The notes below the pieces were generated by a model. That model searched no databases and was not told where the DNA came from. It was given only the letters and a program-made list of their open reading frames with translations. A program made the translations under genes and the position numbers. From contig CAJBSQ010000509.1 of the NCBI GenBank assembly GCA_903958265.1, positions 1 to 7,187 on the forward strand: a stretch of DNA of 7,187 nucleotides, read 5' to 3'. Origin of the DNA: an uncultured Planctomycetaceae bacterium (GTDB lineage: Bacteria > Planctomycetota > Planctomycetia > Pirellulales > UBA1268). Shown here in pieces: positions 1-5,828 of the stretch (position 1 is its first letter; each line of letters begins with the position of its first letter).

Positions 1-100
1 CGAGCGTTCGCCGACCCCCTTCGCCTACCCGCCCTTGCGTACGTAGACGAAGCTACACATAAACTTGGATTGGCTCGAGCGTCTGCTGCCGTCACCAGCG
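1..100. other. Downstream flank of the 650-aa gene, no supported gene
   Basis: These bases lie beyond the stop of the minus-strand exported-protein gene. The central part is less GC-rich than its surroundings. On the minus strand an 11-codon frame (25-60, ATG to TAG, peptide MCSFVYVRKGG) is present, but it has no convincing ribosome binding site. The sequence around 44-57 can fold GTAG against CTAC around a six-base loop, which is too weak for a terminator. I see no RNA gene or promoter. Confidence 0.5.
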
Positions 101-2053
101 TCACCGCGTGAACGCTGCCTCGATGATCGCACCGGTGACCGCCGACGCCACCGTCGGCTCGCCGACGATGACCTCCTGTGGCACCGACCCGTACACCACC
201 GGATAGGGCTTCCGCCAGCCGGCGGCCACCCAGCCGTCCTTGCGGGCGTCGAGTTGCTCCATCGGCAGCGGACCGGCCTGCTCCAACTCACCCGGAAGCT
301 TGAGCGGCTCCACGTCGACCACTTCCTTGAAGACCTTGTTGAACCGCTTCTGGAGGATCCTCCGCAGCGAGGTCTGCTGAACGTTGAGCTTCTCACCTCC
401 GCCGGGCACGAATCCCGGCGGATAGATCTGCACGTCGCCGTCGCGAATCAGCCGGATACCCGGGTGGCCCGGCTCGATCCGGTAGGTCGCCCAGACGTCC
501 ATCGCGTCGAACTCGCGATCGCCCGAGGTGTAGTTGGTGCCCCGGACGGTCATCTTCACGCGGCTGTCGTCGACGTCGAGCTCCACGGGGCGTCGCTTGG
601 CGAACGTGATCGACCACGGGGGCTGATCGGCGTCGTTCTGCAGTTCCTGTGGCACGGCGACATTGTTCTTCTTCATCTGCTCTTCCACGAACTGCTGCGT
701 GATCGTGCGGCCGCCGAGCGTGATCTCGGCGGTGTTGTTGACCATCGACTCGTGCACCCGTGCCGAGAGCACCGCATCGGGGTCGACGACCGGCGGGGCG
801 GTGAAGGCGGCGATCTGGTCGGCGAGGGACTTGCGGGCGGTCACCTGCAGCCGCGACTGCGTGGTGGTGAGGTGCAGCATCTCCGGATACCAGCCCCGCT
901 CCAGCAGCGGCTGCCGGAACTTCGTCTGGTAGTCGCGCGACGCCCGGGCGATGGGGTCGGCCGTCTGGCTCTCGAACTGCTCGCGGACCCTCTCGCGGGC
1001 CTTCCCCTCGGCGATCGCCTCGGCCCGGGGCCGCATTTCCGCGATCTTCTTGCTGGCGATCTTCCGGATCAGCCGCTGGCCGAACTTCTTGTTGACGCCA
1101 ATGCCGGCGGTCCGGGTGTCGGTCGAGGCGTGGGCCTCGACGGGCAGGGCCACGATCCGCTGGTCGTCGATCAGCATCCGCTTGCGGGCACCCACCTGGG
1201 TCGTGCCGAGCGTGCGGACGGTCACCGGTCCTTGGGAGCCCTTGGTTTCCGAGTGATTCGTGGCATCGAGGGCGATGTCGACGACGGCACCCGACTGAGA
1301 GGGAACGAAGTCGAGGCGAACGAGCCCGGTCGTGCGGCCCGAACCTCGCACCCGCGTGCCGAGGACCACGTCGTTGATCGGCGCGACATCATCCACGGAG
1401 CGGTTCACACCCTTGGCCAGCAGGCTCTCGTCGACCTCGAGAAACAGGTTCGGCCGATTGATGGCACTGCGGATCCTCGCGACCACGCCGGGGGCTTGTG
1501 CCGAATCCTCGAGCCGGGCGAGCAGCGGGCCGACCGGATCGAGGGGCTCGGGCGTGCCGGTCGCGGCGGCGGTGGCCACGGCCGCGGCGAGCTTGTCGAG
1601 CCGCTGGGCGTAGACCTCGCTCGCCTGGGGGTTGGTGGCCGCGTCGGCCGCCTCGAGGTAGCCGCCGACCGCCCGACGGACCGCGGCGAACTGCGGCATC
1701 TCCAGCCCGTTCTCGCCGGAATCGAGCCGGCCGAACAGCCGCCGGAGCGTCGCGGCATCACCCGCGGCTCCGGATGCTGACTGCTGGCGGAGCGTCGGCC
1801 AGTCGAGATACGTCTTCCAGTTTTCACCGCTGGGGCTCCGGGCCAGGAGCCGCTCGAGCGGCCCGAGGGCCTCACGGAGTTTTGAGGCCGCCGAGGCCAA
1901 CCGGCCCTCCGACACGGGGCGGAACGCTTCGCCGGGACCGAGCGGCTCGTTGGCCAGCCCGGCGAGATCGGCAGCGGTCGCCCCTGGGGAGCAGGTCAGC
2001 GCCAGAACAAGGCTGGCGGCGAGCAGAGATCGAGAGCAGTGGCGTAGCGACAT
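101..2053 (-). CDS. Exported 650-aa protein of unknown function
   Basis: I cannot assign a function. The ATG at 2051-2053 was chosen because it begins a typical signal peptide: a basic start (SLRHCSRS), a hydrophobic core (LLAASLVLALTC) and a cut near ATAA-D around residue 28. The frame stays open upstream to a TTG at 2164, which would put 37 residues before the signal, so I reject that start. C21 is not in a good lipobox, so signal peptidase I export is more likely. Residues about 30-200 are Ala/Leu-rich and helical. Residues about 220-310 look like alternating beta-strands. Residues 322-378 are a highly charged, probably helical, stretch. Residues about 430-545 are again beta-like, with a KKN/RR-rich link. 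The mature protein has no cysteine and no further membrane segment, which suits a soluble periplasmic or envelope protein. It resembles large exported orphans I associate with planctomycetes, from memory only. No good Shine-Dalgarno is visible. Confidence 0.85.
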   Translation of the reverse strand: MSLRHCSRSLLAASLVLALTCSPGATAADLAGLANEPLGPGEAFRPVSEGRLASAASKLREALGPLERLLARSPSGENWKTYLDWPTLRQQSASGAAGDAATLRRLFGRLDSGENGLEMPQFAAVRRAVGGYLEAADAATNPQASEVYAQRLDKLAAAVATAAATGTPEPLDPVGPLLARLEDSAQAPGVVARIRSAINRPNLFLEVDESLLAKGVNRSVDDVAPINDVVLGTRVRGSGRTTGLVRLDFVPSQSGAVVDIALDATNHSETKGSQGPVTVRTLGTTQVGARKRMLIDDQRIVALPVEAHASTDTRTAGIGVNKKFGQRLIRKIASKKIAEMRPRAEAIAEGKARERVREQFESQTADPIARASRDYQTKFRQPLLERGWYPEMLHLTTTQSRLQVTARKSLADQIAAFTAPPVVDPDAVLSARVHESMVNNTAEITLGGRTITQQFVEEQMKKNNVAVPQELQNDADQPPWSITFAKRRPVELDVDDSRVKMTVRGTNYTSGDREFDAMDVWATYRIEPGHPGIRLIRDGDVQIYPPGFVPGGGEKLNVQQTSLRRILQKRFNKVFKEVVDVEPLKLPGELEQAGPLPMEQLDARKDGWVAAGWRKPYPVVYGSVPQEVIVGEPTVASAVTGAIIEAAFTR

Positions 2054-2178
2054 GCGTCGGGTGTCCGGGGTGAAGACTGGGGAACCAAAGCCGACGGGCT
2101 GCCACTCGGCCGGTAGTCGGAGGGCAAAAGTGTAGCCGGAGCGGCTTTCCAGCCTCCACAGCAACTCTCGGCAGACCG

Positions 2179-2212
2179 AAACCGCCGCGTTTTAGCCGCA
2201 TGGGTGGTTTTT
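2179..2212 (+). terminator. Stem-loop with trailing T run, terminator-like
   Basis: AAACCGCC at 2179-2186 can pair with GGTGGTTT at 2203-2210, giving eight pairs including one G-T wobble around a 16-base loop. T bases continue to 2212, so the plus-strand transcript would end the stem in U residues. This has the form of a weak intrinsic terminator or attenuator. No gene ends just upstream on the plus strand, so its purpose is unclear, and the A/T-rich outer stem lowers its stability. Confidence 0.25.
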
Positions 2213-2368
2213 GAGCCACGGCGACCATCAGCCTTGGCAGGCCATGAACTTCCCGCATACCCCCCAGGCCGTACCTCGTGCAGAGTCGATGCAGGCGGCA
2301 GTCTTTGCACACTCACCGCTGCTTGCCTCCAGCATGCCCAGGGCTTCCAATCCCATTCCCTCCCTCCT

Positions 2369-2386
2369 CGCCGGCCCCAGCCGGCG
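2369..2386 (+). repeat. Perfect 7-bp GC hairpin in the 5' leader
   Basis: CGCCGGC (2369-2375) is the exact reverse complement of GCCGGCG (2380-2386), separated by CCCA. It lies 32 nt before the chosen ATG at 2419 and would be very stable in the leader mRNA. No T tract follows, so it is not an intrinsic terminator. A role in translation control or mRNA stability is possible but unproven. Confidence 0.5.
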
Positions 2387-2408
2387 TCCCCTTCCTGCCC
2401 GCCACCAT

Positions 2409-2414
2409 GAGGTG
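2409..2414 (+). promoter_or_regulatory. Shine-Dalgarno GAGGTG deciding the start at 2419
   Basis: GAGGTG ends four bases before the ATG at 2419. An earlier in-frame ATG at 2407 overlaps this site and has no such motif of its own, so 2419 is preferred. Either start leaves the signal peptide intact. The spacing is slightly short. Confidence 0.45.
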
Positions 2415-2418
2415 CCCC

Positions 2419-3276
2419 ATGCCTGCCCGCTCCATGTCTTGGATGATGCCCGCCGTCTGCTGCCTCGCGATCGCAGCGGCTGATGCCGCTCCCTCGCGGG
2501 AACTCTCGCTGGCATCCGTAAACGGCGTGCAGCGGCTCGACGACTACGCCTCCGCCAGCGAGGCAGCCCGCGCCACGGCCGCCATGCTGCTCGTCGCGGT
2601 CGAGCCTCGGTCCGGCGGGCCCGCGGACGACGTCGGGAACCACCTCGACTGCGCCGAGGTGCAGGAGCGATTCGCCTCGAGCGGCACACCGTGGGTCTTC
2701 TGCCGGCCCGACCCCGCCACGGCTGCGGCCCTCCTGGCCGACCCCGGACTCAAGGAAATGCGGGGCGGCGCCGGCGTGTTCGTCGTCGACCATGCCCACG
2801 ACGCCTGGCAGGGGCGGATCGTCTCGATCCTGCCCCGCACGCCGGGCACGTATTACCGGTTCGAACCGCGACATGTGAACGAGTTGGCCTCGCTACCCGC
2901 CGGATCGCTCACCCAGCGGTCGATGATCCTCGCCGTCCGGCTCCATCCGGAGCATCCGCGAAGCACGGCAGGGCTGTTCGATCCCGGACTGGCCGCCGAA
3001 GCGGAGGCCCACTCGACCCATCAGGCGAGGGTCCGCCGGCAGGGACACCACGGCTGGGACGTTCGCTCGCAACGGCTCGGCGGCGCGGCGGCGGAGGTCT
3101 GCGCCGAGAGCTGGGAGCACCAAGACCTGCTCGACTCCTGCGTCGATTGCGTGGCCAGCTGGCGGCAATCATCGGGCCACTGGCGAGCCGTCAGCGGCGG
3201 CCACGCAGCCTATGGCTACGACATCCGCCGCGGCTCCAACAGCATCTGGTACGCCACCGGCATCTTCCGCGAGTAG
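2419..3276 (+). CDS. Exported thioredoxin-like / CAP-like two-domain protein
   Basis: The 285-aa product begins with a signal peptide (hydrophobic MMPAVCCLAIAA, cut near residue 24). Residues about 30-180 have a thioredoxin-like pattern (LLVAVEP near 58, WVFCRP at 92-97, GAGVFVVD at 117-124, GRIVSILP at 132-139) but no CxxC redox site. Residues about 190-283 resemble the CAP/SCP (PR-1) fold: HSTHQARVRRQGHHGWD at 198-214 fits the usual H-N-x-x-R...W-D start, and WRQSSGHW at 248-255, YGYDI at 265-269 and WYATGIF at 277-283 fit the later W-x-x-S-x-G-H and final strand motifs. His201 and His254 could correspond to the CAP cavity histidines. C228, C241 and C244 lie in this half, the last two as CVDC, so disulphides are possible. 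The domain calls are from pattern memory. The activity is unknown; CAP proteins act outside the cell in varied binding roles. Confidence 0.8.
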   Translation: MPARSMSWMMPAVCCLAIAAADAAPSRELSLASVNGVQRLDDYASASEAARATAAMLLVAVEPRSGGPADDVGNHLDCAEVQERFASSGTPWVFCRPDPATAAALLADPGLKEMRGGAGVFVVDHAHDAWQGRIVSILPRTPGTYYRFEPRHVNELASLPAGSLTQRSMILAVRLHPEHPRSTAGLFDPGLAAEAEAHSTHQARVRRQGHHGWDVRSQRLGGAAAEVCAESWEHQDLLDSCVDCVASWRQSSGHWRAVSGGHAAYGYDIRRGSNSIWYATGIFRE

Positions 3277-3304
3277 CGAGAGACGCGGGCCACAGCCGGT
3301 CCAC
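3277..3304. other. Short convergent gap between gene ends
   Basis: Only 28 bp separate the stop of the CAP-like protein gene from the stop of the P-II gene. CCGCG at 3267-3271 and CGCGG at 3284-3288 form a 5-bp inverted repeat across the first gene's TAG. There is no T tract on either side, so I do not call an intrinsic terminator. Confidence 0.4.
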
Positions 3305-3631
3305 CTACGCCGAGGCAGTTCCCGCGGAAACGTCCGCGGCCATCGCGGGGAGCACGAAGATCTTGCCGTCGCCCATGCGGCCCGTGCGGGCGGCGGTGGT
3401 GATCCGGTCGACGACCTCGTCCACCCGGGCGTCGTCCACCCAGAGCTGGATCTCCACCTTGGGCAGAAAGGCGAGCGCATACTCGCTGTCGCCGTAGGCA
3501 TCGAGGTAGCTCTTCTGCCGGCCGTAGCCCTTCACCTCACGGACGGTGCAGGCCTCCAACGGCGCGAGTTTCAGGGCCTCGAGCACCCGCTCGGCAAGAT
3601 ACGGCTTCACGATGGCGATCACTTCCTTCAT
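3305..3631 (-). CDS. P-II family signalling protein (GlnB/GlnK-like)
   Basis: The 108-aa product belongs to the P-II family: small trimeric cytosolic proteins that bind ATP/ADP and 2-oxoglutarate and control nitrogen- and carbon-metabolism targets through the T-loop. It aligns without gaps to E. coli GlnB from MKEVIAIVKP. G37, R38, Q39, K40, Y46, E50, Y51 (the uridylylation position), F55-L56-P57-K58, R82-T83-G84 and G87-D88-G89-K90 are all present. Differences are A54 for Asp, Q62 for Glu and, most notably, a C-terminus (after VLP at 93-95) without the R101-x-R103 nucleotide-binding arginines or the RTGE tail. The ATG at 3629-3631 matches family starts; an upstream in-frame start would overlap the ferredoxin gene. 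A purine-rich AGGAAAGGA lies too far upstream to be an ideal ribosome site. It follows the ferredoxin gene by 40 nt, probably in one transcript. No ammonium transporter or glutamine synthetase gene is in the window. Confidence 0.92.
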   Translation of the reverse strand: MKEVIAIVKPYLAERVLEALKLAPLEACTVREVKGYGRQKSYLDAYGDSEYALAFLPKVEIQLWVDDARVDEVVDRITTAARTGRMGDGKIFVLPAMAADVSAGTASA

Positions 3632-3671
3632 CGTGGCAGCGGCACCATCCGTCCTTTCCTGAAGCTCGCGG

Positions 3672-4019
3672 TCAGCTGAAAAAGTTCTCACCGAAGAGGT
3701 TGAGGGGCGGCTGAGTGGTGACAGTGATGTCGCCGTTGACCTTGGTCTGGCAGGCGAGTCGCATCTGTGCCTCGTTGCCGATGTAGGCCAGCGAGACGGC
3801 CATCCGGCCCGCCTCGAGCAGGCCCCGCTTGCTGCAGTTTTCCATCCCCTTGGTGATCAGCACCCGGCAGGTGCCGCAGGAACCAAACCCGTGGCAGTTG
3901 GCGATCGTGTGGATGCCAGGGTAGAGCTGCACCCCAGCCCGAATCGCTTCCTTGCGGAGATTCGCTCCAGCCGGCACCTGAATTTCCTTCTTTTCGTTGG
4001 CGAACGTGATCGTGGGCAT
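3672..4019 (-). CDS. [2Fe-2S] ferredoxin, adrenodoxin-like spacing
   Basis: The 115-aa product is a 2Fe-2S beta-grasp electron carrier. The cluster ligands are C42-x5-C48-x2-C51 (NCHGFGSCGTCRV) and C90 (RLACQ). The x5 spacing matches adrenodoxin/Isc-type ferredoxins more than plant-type ones (x4), and the 38-residue gap to the last Cys is also close to that class. C62 is an extra cysteine. The first strands (TITFANEKKEIQVPAGANL) and the DITVTT strand after C90 complete the fold. The C-terminal tail PPLNLFGENFFS is hydrophobic and may be a partner-docking tail. The ATG at 4017-4019 gives the normal start MPTITF, with a weak GAGAG about 7 nt upstream. It probably leads a two-gene unit with the P-II gene. 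Its reductase and acceptor partners are not in the window. Confidence 0.93.
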   Translation of the reverse strand: MPTITFANEKKEIQVPAGANLRKEAIRAGVQLYPGIHTIANCHGFGSCGTCRVLITKGMENCSKRGLLEAGRMAVSLAYIGNEAQMRLACQTKVNGDITVTTQPPLNLFGENFFS

Positions 4020-4055
4020 GAGAAACTCTCGATGAAACGGGGGACTTTCGCCGAT

Positions 4056-4084
4056 ACTGTAGCCGGCTCCAAGGCAACCTCCAA
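4056..4084 (-). promoter_or_regulatory. Possible weak promoter for ferredoxin/P-II
   Basis: On the minus strand TTGGAG (4084-4079) and TACAGT (4061-4056) are exactly 17 nt apart and lie about 36 nt before the ferredoxin ATG. They match the sigma-70 boxes at three and four of six positions. The spacing is right but the match is modest, and planctomycete promoters are poorly defined, so this is tentative. The plus-strand gene that diverges here must also start within this 84-bp gap. Confidence 0.22.
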
Positions 4085-4103
4085 GCGACCGGGATTCGGG
4101 CCC

Positions 4104-4364
4104 ATGGCGGAACTCTCCAAGTACCAGCAGTCGATCGTCAAGAACTACTATGCAAACCTCGACACCGCCCTGCTCCAGCGGCTCGGGGAGCAGGTGACCG
4201 ACCTGTACCTCGCCGAGGGCAAGAAGCGGGACAAGGTCTGGGCCAGCGTCGTGACCTCGCTCACGAAACTCGGCGTGCCGAAGTCGCGGATCGACCAGCT
4301 GCACAAGTCGGACGACGCCCGCAAACTCGCCACGCTCGTCCAGGAACTTCTGGCGAAGGATTGA
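4104..4364 (+). CDS. Small helical protein, 86 aa, function unknown
   Basis: The product MAELSKYQQSIVKNYYANLD... is rich in Lys, Leu, Gln and Asp and reads as three or four amphipathic helices (about residues 6-18, 20-38, 43-56 and 70-84). It has no cysteine, signal peptide or membrane segment, so it is probably cytosolic. The segment LAEGKKRDKVW (36-46) and LTKLGVP (53-59) look like conserved turns. I recall similar short proteins (SKYQQ-IVKNYY start) in planctomycetes but know no function. The ATG at 4104 was chosen because that motif starts there; an in-frame ATG at 4032 would add 24 low-complexity residues and nearly fill the gap to the divergent ferredoxin gene. A GGGA nine bases upstream may serve as ribosome site. 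It precedes thyX by 58 nt on the same strand, so co-transcription is plausible. Confidence 0.8.
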   Translation: MAELSKYQQSIVKNYYANLDTALLQRLGEQVTDLYLAEGKKRDKVWASVVTSLTKLGVPKSRIDQLHKSDDARKLATLVQELLAKD

Positions 4365-4422
4365 CCGGGCCGAGGCGGTGCCGCATCCTGTTGGGCTTTC
4401 CATCCCCGCAGGGTCCCCGGTC

Positions 4423-5352
4423 ATGACCGCTTCCGACGCCTCGACTGCCGCCGACCATGCCGCGACCGTCGAATCCCTTCGCTGGCAGAAGTTCCCCGTT
4501 CTCGACGATGGCTTCGTGGCGCTCGTGGACTGCATGGGCGACGATAGCTCGGTCGTGCAGGCCGCGCGGGTCAGCTACGGTGAGGGCACGCGGAAAGTCA
4601 GCGATGACCGGCAGCTGATCCGCTACCTCCTGCGGCACGCCCACACCACGCCCTTCGAGATGGCCGAGCTGAAGTTCGTGGTCCGGGTGCCCATGGACTG
4701 CTGGCGGCAGTGGATCCGACACCGCACCGCGAGCGTCAACGAATATTCGACGCGGTACTCGCTCGCCATCGACTCGATGCAGGGCACCGGCGATGCGGAG
4801 TGGCGGAGCCAGGCGTCGAACAACCGCCAGGGGTCGGCCGGCCTCGTGCCCGCATCGGACGGTGGCAAGCTCACGCAGGCAGAGCACGAACTGCAGAGCC
4901 TCGCCCGCAAGGTCTACGAAGACCGGCTGGAGGCGGGCATCGCCCGCGAGCAGGCCCGCAAAGACCTCCCGCTCTCCACCTACACCGAGGCCTACTGGAA
5001 GATCGACCTCCACAACCTGCTGCACTTCCTCGCCCTGCGGATGGATGTTCACGCGCAACTCGAGATCCGCCGCTACGCCGAGACGATCGGCCAGCGGATC
5101 GTGGCGCCGCTCTTTCCGCTCGTGTGGGAGGCCTTTCTCGACTACCGGGTCGAGGCCATGCGGCTCACGCGGCTCGACCGTGAGGTGATCGGCCGGCTCG
5201 TCGCCCAATCCGCCGGCCGCGGATTCCCGGCCTCGCACGACGCCTTCCTCGCCGCCCAGGACCCGTCGTGGGCGGAACTGGCCCGCTCCCGCGAGCGGGA
5301 CGAGTGCCTCGACAAGCTCGTCGCCCTCGGCCTCGTCACTCGACCCACCTGA
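4423..5352 (+). CDS. thyX: Flavin-dependent thymidylate synthase ThyX
   Basis: ThyX methylates dUMP to dTMP using methylene-tetrahydrofolate, FAD and NADPH, and releases tetrahydrofolate rather than dihydrofolate. The 309-aa product carries the complete ThyX signature at residues 99-112 (RHRTASVNEYSTRY, fitting RHRxxSxNExSxRY). R179 in ARKDLPLSTYTEAYW fits the dUMP-binding arginine position, and HNLLHFLALRMDVHAQLEIR (197-216) is the FAD/substrate helix region. SYGEGTRK (51-58) and RHAHTTPFE (71-79) are further family motifs. It is longer than short ThyX proteins (about 220-250 aa), with an insertion-like stretch at 120-150 and a C-terminal arm after about 240. The ATG at 4423 (AGGG nine bases upstream) is preferred over a GTG at 4378. 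The next gene follows after 17 nt, which suggests an operon. Whether a thyA also exists cannot be seen here. Confidence 0.96.
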   Translation: MTASDASTAADHAATVESLRWQKFPVLDDGFVALVDCMGDDSSVVQAARVSYGEGTRKVSDDRQLIRYLLRHAHTTPFEMAELKFVVRVPMDCWRQWIRHRTASVNEYSTRYSLAIDSMQGTGDAEWRSQASNNRQGSAGLVPASDGGKLTQAEHELQSLARKVYEDRLEAGIAREQARKDLPLSTYTEAYWKIDLHNLLHFLALRMDVHAQLEIRRYAETIGQRIVAPLFPLVWEAFLDYRVEAMRLTRLDREVIGRLVAQSAGRGFPASHDAFLAAQDPSWAELARSRERDECLDKLVALGLVTRPT

Positions 5353-5369
5353 GCCCGGAGAAACCGCCC

Positions 5370-5777
5370 ATGCCCACGCCCACACCTGCCGAAGAAGTCC
5401 TCGCCGTCACCCGCCGCCTCCTCGATGCCGTCGCCGCGGCCGACTGGAAGACCTACAAGGAACTCGTCGCCGACGACATCACCTGCTTCGAGCCCGAGGC
5501 GCAGGGCCAGCTCGTCGCGGGGCTGCCGTTCCACAAGTTCTATTTCGACCTCGCCGGCGAGACGTCGAAGGGCACCTCGCACGTCACCACCACCCTGGCC
5601 TCGCCCGTGGTGAAGATGCTCGGCAACGACGTGGCGGTGGTCTGCTACGTGCGGCTCGTCCAGAAGCTCGACGCTGCCGGCAGCCCGGTGGTGGCATGTG
5701 GCGAGGAGACGCGGGTGTGGGTGCGAATGGCGAGCGGCTGGAAGCACGTGCACTTCCACCGCAGCGTGCCGGGCTGA
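5370..5777 (+). CDS. CaMKII association-domain-like (NTF2-fold) protein
   Basis: The 135-aa product matches, by motif memory, the association (hub) domain of calcium/calmodulin-dependent kinase II, an NTF2/SnoaL-like alpha+beta barrel that oligomerises. Characteristic stretches are an N-terminal helix LAVTRRLLDAVAAADWKTYKELV (11-33), TCFEPEAQGQLVAGLPFHKFYFD (38-60), VVCYVRLVQ (90-98), EETRVW (112-117) and W124 with VHFHRS (127-132). No kinase domain is attached and there is no signal peptide. The length equals one such domain. The ATG at 5370 has a GGAG nine bases upstream and lies 17 nt after the thyX stop, so it is probably co-transcribed with thyX. Bacterial single-domain members exist in this family, and their ligands are mostly unknown. 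A generic SnoaL/DUF4440 label would be the cautious alternative. A hairpin-forming repeat overlaps its 3' end. Confidence 0.88.
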   Translation: MPTPTPAEEVLAVTRRLLDAVAAADWKTYKELVADDITCFEPEAQGQLVAGLPFHKFYFDLAGETSKGTSHVTTTLASPVVKMLGNDVAVVCYVRLVQKLDAAGSPVVACGEETRVWVRMASGWKHVHFHRSVPG

Positions 5778-5820
5778 CGGGGCACGCGGGCGGAGGCGGG
5801 CCGATGGGTTCCCGGCACGC
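5764..5820. terminator. Inverted repeat at convergent gene ends, possible bidirectional terminator
   Basis: GCGTGCCGGG (5764-5773) is the exact reverse complement of CCCGGCACGC (5811-5820), giving a 10-bp GC stem with a 37-base loop. A competing 7-bp stem pairs GCGTGCC (5764-5770) with GGCACGC (5781-5787). The left arm covers the last codons of the plus-strand gene, and the right arm ends eight bases before the minus-strand sulfotransferase stop. No T tract follows on either strand, so classic intrinsic termination is uncertain. The symmetrical placement between convergent stops favours a transcription-end or mRNA 3'-protection role. Confidence 0.4.
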
Positions 5821-5828
5821 CCGCATCA

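Larger units (their letters stand above)
2054..2418. promoter_or_regulatory. Divergent intergenic region with hairpins
   Basis: This 365-bp region lies between two divergent genes for exported proteins and must hold both promoters, but I see no convincing -35/-10 pair on either strand. Three structures stand out: AGCCG/CGGCT around GAG at 2134-2146; AAACCGCC pairing with GGTGGTTT (one G-T wobble) at 2179-2210, followed by T bases; and CGCCGGC/GCCGGCG at 2369-2386. A pyrimidine-rich tract (2351-2368) precedes the last hairpin. Frames crossing the region on both strands lack a plausible start and look like high-GC shadows. Confidence 0.55.

Noticed and set aside
65..1780. 571-codon open frame on the plus strand opposite the exported-protein gene
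   Set aside because: The product is dominated by Arg, His, Gly, Leu and Asp with no domain, as expected for the antisense of a high-GC gene. The minus-strand gene has a signal peptide and normal composition.
2054..2164. N-terminal extension of the 650-aa protein from a TTG at 2164
   Set aside because: It would place 37 residues before a good signal peptide, and the ATG at 2053 begins that signal directly.
2162..2200. Possible sigma-54-type -24/-12 boxes on the minus strand (TGCCGAGAGTTGC)
   Set aside because: The essential GG of the -24 box is missing, so the match is not better than chance in this composition.
1996..2874. 292-codon minus-strand frame across the divergent region and into the CAP-like gene
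   Set aside because: It is Gly/Arg-rich, overlaps both well-supported coding starts and has no recognisable domain.
3322..3339. Two CCGCGG palindromes six bases apart near the 3' end of the P-II gene
   Set aside because: They can form a 6-bp stem but lie within coding sequence, are GC-biased short words and have no T tract after them on the minus strand.
4261..5385. 374-codon open frame opposite thyX
   Set aside because: ThyX on the plus strand has the full catalytic signature; the opposite frame shows no family motif and starts and ends inside neighbouring genes.
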